Shown: positions 58,882 to 64,000 of the stretch, in pieces
Numbering within the stretch: the stretch's first letter is position 1
Layout: every line of letters starts with the position of its first letter
Assembly: GCA_964429855.1 (NCBI GenBank)
Contig: CAYSDM010000011.1
Coordinates: forward strand, 1 to 64,000
DNA: 64,000 nucleotides
Source of the DNA: CALLMM01 sp964429855
GTDB taxonomy: Bacteria > Armatimonadota > Chthonomonadetes > Chthonomonadales > CAJBBX01
Reading direction: 5' to 3'
Notes under the pieces: generated by a model
Seen by the model: only the letters and a program-made list of their open reading frames with translations
Database searches by the model: none
What the model was told of the DNA's origin: nothing
Program-made: the position numbers and the translations under genes

Positions 58882-60189
58882 TCAGAACAGTTCCTGAATG
58901 GGCACGCCGTCGTAGTTGATGCGGACAGGTCGGTTCTGCGGAGTCAGGTACTCCTTCTCGGCGTCTATACCGAGCGCGCGGTAGATGGTGGCGGCAATAT
59001 CCTCTATGCGAATCGGGCGGTCTTTCGGCGCCTCGGCGCGCTCGTTGGTGGTTCCGATCGCCATGCCGGTCTTCACGCCGCCGCCGCCGATTCCCACGCT
59101 CATCGCCTGCGCCCAGTGGTCGCGCCCGGCGGAGGAGTTCACCTTCGGGGTTCGCCCGAACTCGCCCATCCAGACGACCAGCGTGGTGTCCAGCAGCCCG
59201 CGCTCTTTCAGGTCTTGAAGCAGTCCCGCATAGCCTCTGTCCAGCGTCGGCAGCAGGTGATTCTTGAGCGAGCCAAAGTTGTTCTCATGCGTGTCCCATC
59301 CGCCGTAGTGGATGGTGATAAAACGCACTCCTGCCTCCACAAGCCGCCGCGCCAGCAGGCACGACTGCCCGAAGTGGTTGCGTCCGTACAGATCGCGCAC
59401 CTTGTCCGGCTCCTGCTTGAGATCGAAAGCCTTTTTTGCCACCGGCGACGTGATCAGGTTATATGCCTGCTCATAGAACTGATCCATCGTCTGGACAGCG
59501 CGCTGCTGGGTCTCGACCTGTCGCTGGAAGGTGTCCAGTTCCTGCAGGATGGCGCGCCGACGCTGAATGCGCTCCATGTTGACGCCGTTTGGCGGGGAGA
59601 CATCCTGCACGCTGAAGTGCGGATTGTTCGGGTCCCCGTTAATCTGGAACGGGTTGTAGACCGCCCCCATATAGCCCCCGCCGCCATGTCCGAAGGGCAG
59701 TCCATGCATCAGCACATAGGGAGGCAGACCGTTAATCGAACCCTTCTCCCGCGCCAGCACCGAGCCGTAAGCCGGGTAGGGGATCGCCGGGTTGAAGGGG
59801 TAGCCGGTCAGCAGGTAGTGGGTAGCCGTCTCATGGGTGTTGTCCGGCGAGGTGACCGAGCGCATAATGGAGAACTTGTCCATCTGCTGCGCCAGCAGAG
59901 GCAGTTTGTCGCTGATCTGGATGCCGGAGACCTTCGTCGGAATGGCTTTGAACTCTCCGCGGATCTCCTGCGGCGCGTCGGGTTTGGGATCGAAGGTGTC
60001 AATGTGGCTCGGTCCCCCTCCCATCCAGAGCAGAATCACGGAGACATCCCGTTTGTTGGTGGAGGCATGGGCAACACGGAGAAAGTCGGGCAGCATCAAA
60101 CCCAGCGCCGCCAGTCCGCCGACCTTCAGAAAATCGCGTCGGGTAACGCCATCACAGTCTACATGCTTTCCCAGTTCAATGTCGAACAT
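58882..60189 (-). CDS. DUF1501 family protein with Tat-like signal
   Basis: An exported sulfatase-fold-like protein of the DUF1501 family, abundant in Planctomycetota and related phyla. The N-terminus has a twin-arginine signal: VTRRDFLKVGGLAALGLM. The body starts VSVILLWMGGGPSHIDTFDPKPDAP, the hallmark motif. Later come VRFITIHYGGWDTHENNF and VWMGEFGRTPKVN. Length 435 is typical. Members are almost always paired with a DUF1549/DUF1553 gene. Here the pair is split by the TIR-STAND gene. GAGGAA lies eight bases before the ATG. Confidence 0.94.
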   Translation of the reverse strand: MFDIELGKHVDCDGVTRRDFLKVGGLAALGLMLPDFLRVAHASTNKRDVSVILLWMGGGPSHIDTFDPKPDAPQEIRGEFKAIPTKVSGIQISDKLPLLAQQMDKFSIMRSVTSPDNTHETATHYLLTGYPFNPAIPYPAYGSVLAREKGSINGLPPYVLMHGLPFGHGGGGYMGAVYNPFQINGDPNNPHFSVQDVSPPNGVNMERIQRRRAILQELDTFQRQVETQQRAVQTMDQFYEQAYNLITSPVAKKAFDLKQEPDKVRDLYGRNHFGQSCLLARRLVEAGVRFITIHYGGWDTHENNFGSLKNHLLPTLDRGYAGLLQDLKERGLLDTTLVVWMGEFGRTPKVNSSAGRDHWAQAMSVGIGGGGVKTGMAIGTTNERAEAPKDRPIRIEDIAATIYRALGIDAEKEYLTPQNRPVRINYDGVPIQELF

Positions 60190-60226
60190 ACGTTGGTTCC
60201 TCGATTGCGCGTCACATGCCCGAAGG

Positions 60227-61954
60227 CTACTTAAAATACTTCAGATACATATTCTGGCGTACATAACGTTTGCGTAACAGGGGAATGCTGACCCGAAACG
60301 AAAGCCTCCCCTCGATCACCCTGTCTTCCAGTATCTTCGCGCTCTTCAACTGAGCGAGAATTCCCACCACGTCCTCTTTGCTAACGCCCCGCGCGGTCAG
60401 GGAGCGCATCACCTCATCTTCCTCGACCCAGCCTTCCCGCGCCTCATCCCCCAGTTTGGCGACCAGCGAAAGCGCGCCGCGCCCCAGATTACGCCGCTTC
60501 ACGCTCATCACCTCGTCCACGCTGTAGTCCGAATCCAGCACCTCGAACTGCGCCTCGTAAGCCGGTCCCTCGGAGATCATCCGCTCCTCTACGTCCTGAA
60601 TATCGCGGATAAAAATTTTGTTGCGCTTCTCCTGTTTGATCCGGTTGACGATATCTTTGAGTATAAACTGGATCAGATAGGGATGCCCGGAGGTCACGCG
60701 ATAGAGGTAGTCTACCGCTCCCTCTTCATAACTCACATAACCCCGAAGCGGCTCGGTGATCAGAGCCTTCGCCGCCTCCTCGTCCAGATAGTAGAGACAG
60801 ACCGGCGCGGTCAACTTTAAAACGTTGAGTTCATGCTGGCTGTCGTATTCTACCACAAATGGACGAATGGCGAAGATGAAGATCAGCTTATCGCGCAGCG
60901 CCTGATTCTTTAGCAGCGCGCTGAACCAGCGCATCAGCGCCACATCCACGAGCATCTCGAATGGGTGCAGCTTTGCGTTGCGCGTCGGGTTTTTCGCCGA
61001 AAGTCCCTCGTTGCGCTCGATCACCCGGCACAGTTCCGAGAACTCATCCATGAACAGCACGATCTTGCGCGGCGTAGACTGCGCGATCCTCTCCAACAGG
61101 CGCGTACAGTCGGCAAGTAGATCGGCTTTGCGCCCTTTCTGGTAACGCTGCGCGTCCGAGAGAAACGCTTCCGTCGCCGCTTCGATGCTGTGCAGACCCG
61201 CCGCCGACGGAATCTTGCTGGAGATCGCCCGGATGATGCTCTGGAACAGCTCCTTGTAGGTTACGTCATCGCTGCCAAGCTGCTGGATGTCCAGACTGGC
61301 AAAAAGGAGGCGATCCCGCAGGCTTTCGCGCTGCTCGATCCGATCCTGAAGCGCCTCCAGCACCAGTGAGGTCTTCCCGATTCGCTGGAGACCCAGAACG
61401 CAGGTATGTGTCCCGCTCTCGATGGCATCCAGAAGCTGAACAATCTCGCGTTCGCGCCCCTTGAACATCTCGTCCTTCGCAGCGGTGGCAAAGTTATAGG
61501 GATTGACAAACTGCTCCGAGCCTCCAGAGACTCCCGTCTCCAGAGACTTCACGCGCACGCCAAAACCGGACAGGGAACGCAGAACTTTATAGTAGGGCTT
61601 TTCGCCCTCCTCCGGTGACAGTGAAATATGCTGCAAGCCCGCAATATGGTACTCCATCGCCGCGGGCAGCGCGACCGGCTCCAGATAGAGCGGAATGATA
61701 TGCTTGTTGCGATCCGAGGCGATGGCAACCTCGCGATTGACATGCACCGACTGAACCGAGTTGCGCGAAGCCATCAGGATCAGCACCTTGCAGTCCACTA
61801 TCGCCTTGACGATCATCTCGCGCCACTGCTGCGCGGCGTCAATGCTCCCCTGATCCATCCAGACGGAGACGCCAGCCGCTTCCAGGCGGTCCACGAACGG
61901 CTGCACGCGCTCCAGATCTTTCCGGGAGTAGCTTATAAAGACCTCGCCAGAAAT
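60227..61954 (-). CDS. TIR-domain STAND ATPase, apparent AUU start
   Basis: A signalling or defence protein of the NLR-like class. Numbered from the AUU at 61954, residues 2-135 form a TIR domain: SGEVFISYSRKDLERV, then the catalytic-type glutamate E75 in SVHVNREVAIASD. The ATPase follows with a P-loop LGLQRIGKTSLV (about 188-199) and Walker B KIVLFMDEFSE (about 297). A winged-helix/STAND C-terminus runs to residue 575. The first ATG/GTG/TTG in this frame is GTG 61906, which would delete the first TIR strand and box 1. A stop lies just upstream, so intact TIR needs AUU 61954 (GGGAG seven bases ahead) or AUU 61969. A lost start codon (pseudogene) is the alternative. It lies 37 bases before DUF1501. 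Confidence 0.8.
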   Translation of the reverse strand: MSGEVFISYSRKDLERVQPFVDRLEAAGVSVWMDQGSIDAAQQWREMIVKAIVDCKVLILMASRNSVQSVHVNREVAIASDRNKHIIPLYLEPVALPAAMEYHIAGLQHISLSPEEGEKPYYKVLRSLSGFGVRVKSLETGVSGGSEQFVNPYNFATAAKDEMFKGREREIVQLLDAIESGTHTCVLGLQRIGKTSLVLEALQDRIEQRESLRDRLLFASLDIQQLGSDDVTYKELFQSIIRAISSKIPSAAGLHSIEAATEAFLSDAQRYQKGRKADLLADCTRLLERIAQSTPRKIVLFMDEFSELCRVIERNEGLSAKNPTRNAKLHPFEMLVDVALMRWFSALLKNQALRDKLIFIFAIRPFVVEYDSQHELNVLKLTAPVCLYYLDEEAAKALITEPLRGYVSYEEGAVDYLYRVTSGHPYLIQFILKDIVNRIKQEKRNKIFIRDIQDVEERMISEGPAYEAQFEVLDSDYSVDEVMSVKRRNLGRGALSLVAKLGDEAREGWVEEDEVMRSLTARGVSKEDVVGILAQLKSAKILEDRVIEGRLSFRVSIPLLRKRYVRQNMYLKYFK

Positions 61955-62039
61955 GTTACCGCTCCCAATGGGAGTTCCTGTTGACTACCTGTCGGCGCGA
62001 AGACGGCAGGAGGGCGCTCCCCACTCGCTATAAAACAGT

Positions 62040-64000
62040 TCAGCGATTGAACACAAACTCCTTGCTGTTCAACAGCGCCCACAGGATGTCCTCTAAAGCC
62101 GCTCGGCGGTCACGGTCTTTGAGCTCAGGCTTCTTCTGTACGGCGACCTGTGGAATCACCCCGTTGGGCTGCGCGGGCAGCCTGGCCGGACGCTCCTGAA
62201 AATCCTTAACGATTCTCTGTGCGCTCTCCATCTCCTCGCTGCGCGGCGTTCGCGCCAGCGCCAGCAGGTAGAGCCGCTCGATGATCTCTTTATCGGGCTT
62301 CTTCTCCTGGATCATCTTCGCGACGACGGCGTTATCGCTCTGGACTTTTCGATTGACCATCTCGCCCATCATCAGATGAAGCGCTTGAGTCATGTTCGGT
62401 TCGGCGGGACGTTCGCACTCGCAGGCGATGACGCGCGGAGCGCGCCCGAAGGTATCCAGGAAGTAGGAGTTGATCTGCGGGTCGGGCAGTTGTATAGCGC
62501 GATAGCCCAGCGGAAGACCGTCGAACTTCTCCTGCGTTCCGGTGGCGATATTCACCAGATCGAACAGCACCTCGGCGGGCAGGCGTTTAATCGGGTGGTG
62601 CGTATAAAAGACGGTATCCGCTTTGTTGGCGGACGTTGGCTGCGAACTGAGTTGATAGACCCGCGAGTTGCAGATGGTGCGAATCAGTCGCTTGATGTCG
62701 TAGCCGTTCGCCATGAAGTCCTTCGCCAGCGCGTCCAGCAGTTCCGGGTTGGTCGGGGGATTGGTGATGCGCTGGTCATCAATCGGTTCGACCAGTCCGC
62801 GCCCCATCAGGTAGCCCCAGTAGCGGTTAACGATATTGCGGGCAAAGAGGGTGTTCTCTTTCGTGATCCAGTCCGCCAGCAGAGCGCGTCGGTCTCCGCC
62901 TGCGTCCGGCTCCGGGTCGGTAAGCTGCGCGGTCTGCGCGCCCCGCTGCTTCATGCGTTCGGGGTAGCCTCCAAGCGGAGTCGGCTTCATCTGCGCGCCG
63001 TTTTTGGGATGATAGACCTCACCGCCGTTATTCAGCCGCACGACGTTCTCCCCGCCGAAGACGCCGAACTCCTGACTTCCCTTCTGTCCCACCCGGGCAA
63101 AGAAGGCGGCGAACCGATAGTAGTCGGACATCGTCCACTTTTCGAAGGGGTGGTTGTGACATTTGGCGCACTGCAGGCGCACGCCCAGAAAGACCTGCGA
63201 AGTGGTCTCCGCCAGATCGGGCGGATTGCTGGCGACCCGGTAGTAGTTGGCAGGACCGTTGGTGAAGGTGCTGCCCTGCGCGGTGATGAGATCGTATACG
63301 AACTGATCGGCCGGGCGGTTCTCGCGAAGCTGCGCGCGGATCCAGTTGGTCAGGCTCCACATGCCTTTGCTGCCGAGGGTGGCTCGATTGCTGCGCAGCA
63401 GATCGCCCCACTTCAGCGACCAGTAGTCGGCATATTCGGGACGATCCAGCGCGCGGTCAATCAGCTTTGCGCGTTTGTCCGGCGATGAATCCGCCAGGAA
63501 CGCCTTCACCTCCTCCGGGGTCGGCGGCGTTCCGATCACATCGAGATAGACTCTCCGCATAAACGAGGCGTCATCGCTCAGTTCCGAGGGGAGCAGCCCG
63601 AGATTCTTCCATTTGCGTACAATGTGGGTATCTACGAAGTTGTTCTCGGGAAGTTTAGGGTATCTGGCTATCTGTGCGTAGGGAACCGCCATTCTCGCTA
63701 CGGTTGCCTGACCGCTGTAGCGCACCATGATGCTGGTCTCGCCCTTGCGCAGCGCTTTGACCAGTCCTTTCGGAGAGACAGAGGCGATAGAGTCGTTGAG
63801 CGTGGTAAAACGCGCCCAGCGAGTCACGTCATAGATTTTTCCGTCCGAATAGTGCGCGCGCACCACGAGAGTCTGAGATTTGCCGGGAGACAGAATGCGC
63901 TGGTTCGGCAGAACTTCGATGCGCGTAACCTGCGCATCATCCGGTCCGGGAGCGGGGGAGCCGTCTTGAATCCAGGCAAGGAGATTCTTGTAGTCCAGCG
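62040..64000 (-). CDS. DUF1549/DUF1553 (PSD1-type) protein, N-terminus cut by window edge
   Basis: A large secreted protein of the PSD1 group. The frame is open past GTG 63866 to the window edge (visible codons read EVLPNQRILSPGKSQTLVV), so the start lies outside. A Big_2-like beta domain (KGETSIMVRYSGQATVARM) is followed by DUF1549 with FVDTHIVRKWKNLGLLPSEL. A heme-type CxxCH occurs in LQCAKCHNHPFEKWT. DUF1553 follows with NTLFARNIVNRYWGYLMGRG and CECERPAEPNMTQALHLM. The function is unknown; a link to polysaccharide oxidation or c-type cytochromes is proposed for the family. Confidence 0.93.
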   Translation of the reverse strand, partial: LDYKNLLAWIQDGSPAPGPDDAQVTRIEVLPNQRILSPGKSQTLVVRAHYSDGKIYDVTRWARFTTLNDSIASVSPKGLVKALRKGETSIMVRYSGQATVARMAVPYAQIARYPKLPENNFVDTHIVRKWKNLGLLPSELSDDASFMRRVYLDVIGTPPTPEEVKAFLADSSPDKRAKLIDRALDRPEYADYWSLKWGDLLRSNRATLGSKGMWSLTNWIRAQLRENRPADQFVYDLITAQGSTFTNGPANYYRVASNPPDLAETTSQVFLGVRLQCAKCHNHPFEKWTMSDYYRFAAFFARVGQKGSQEFGVFGGENVVRLNNGGEVYHPKNGAQMKPTPLGGYPERMKQRGAQTAQLTDPEPDAGGDRRALLADWITKENTLFARNIVNRYWGYLMGRGLVEPIDDQRITNPPTNPELLDALAKDFMANGYDIKRLIRTICNSRVYQLSSQPTSANKADTVFYTHHPIKRLPAEVLFDLVNIATGTQEKFDGLPLGYRAIQLPDPQINSYFLDTFGRAPRVIACECERPAEPNMTQALHLMMGEMVNRKVQSDNAVVAKMIQEKKPDKEIIERLYLLALARTPRSEEMESAQRIVKDFQERPARLPAQPNGVIPQVAVQKKPELKDRDRRAALEDILWALLNSKEFVFNR

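Noticed and set aside
1..64000. tRNA, rRNA, insertion sequences, integrases or prophage genes
   Set aside because: None could be recognised in the gaps or among the proteins. Absence by eye is not proof; tRNAscan-SE and an IS search would settle it.

Overview
The window looks like a chromosomal segment of a Gram-negative (diderm), flagellated bacterium, most likely a member of the Armatimonadota. The best taxonomic clue is the DUF1559-type prepilin-like gene at 9729, whose N-terminus (GFTLIELLVVIAIIAILAA followed by FPVFARAREQARKTSC) is the form that is highly multiplied in Armatimonadota. Other clues are P- and L-ring flagellar genes, PSD1-type DUF1549/DUF1553 and DUF1501 proteins, and moderately high GC. 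No rRNA, tRNA, CRISPR array, transposase or integrase is visible. The taxonomic call is inference.

Layout. 1-4.1 kb: rhomboid protease (cut by the window edge), DUF58, CDF metal exporter and a family 2 glycosyltransferase, all on the plus strand. 4.1-9.4 kb (minus): a secreted proline-rich protein with an eight-residue repeat array, then a sulfonate/nitrate-type ABC transporter and ATP sulfurylase, each with its own sigma70 promoter. 9.4-10.9 kb (plus): a strong promoter, a long structured leader, the prepilin-like gene, a small membrane protein and a clear terminator. 11-12 kb: heptose-kinase-like PfkB protein. 12.0-20.6 kb (minus): the rod/ring/hook-junction flagellar operon flgF-flgG-flgA-flgH-flgI-flgJ(N)-flgN-flgK-flgL-fliW-csrA. 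20.7-28.2 kb: thioredoxin-NHL protein, alaS, murJ and an MBL-fold hydrolase. 28.3-31.4 kb: DUF1080 protein, then pilZ-pilT and an unknown gene. 31.5-38.9 kb: divergent smc and recN plus a membrane protein. 38.9-41.9 kb: a phytanoyl-CoA dioxygenase-like gene, an alpha/beta hydrolase, a SRPBCC protein and a SAM hydroxide adenosyltransferase (DUF62).

41.9-43.5 kb is the most unusual accessory patch. Its composition differs from the neighbours, and a 396-codon frame completely contains a second 181-codon frame that has its own good ribosome-binding site and very GC-biased third positions. A dispersed-type repeat and a perfect 30-bp palindrome follow. 43.5-50.8 kb: Hsp70-like protein, subtilisin-like protease, a conserved unknown, a YfhO-type membrane protein and a TPR protein. 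51.0-55.9 kb (minus): an outer-membrane-type protein with a His/Glu-rich insertion, a zinc/manganese-type binding protein, its ATPase and its permease. This reads as one metal uptake cluster that spans both membranes. 55.9-58.8 kb: anti-sigma-like protein, lysozyme-like protein and a small helical protein. 58.9-64 kb (minus): a DUF1549/DUF1553 protein (cut by the window edge) and a DUF1501 protein, normally adjacent partners. Between them sits a TIR-STAND ATPase gene whose TIR domain can only be completed from a non-AUG (AUU) start. That gene is the best candidate here for a defence or signalling system.

The recurring biological theme is surface and motility (flagellum, type IV pilus motor, PilZ, prepilin-like protein) together with metal and sulfur acquisition. 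Start sites were chosen from Shine-Dalgarno spacing, family N-termini and promoter positions. Functions are family-level predictions from reading the sequence; no database search was run.
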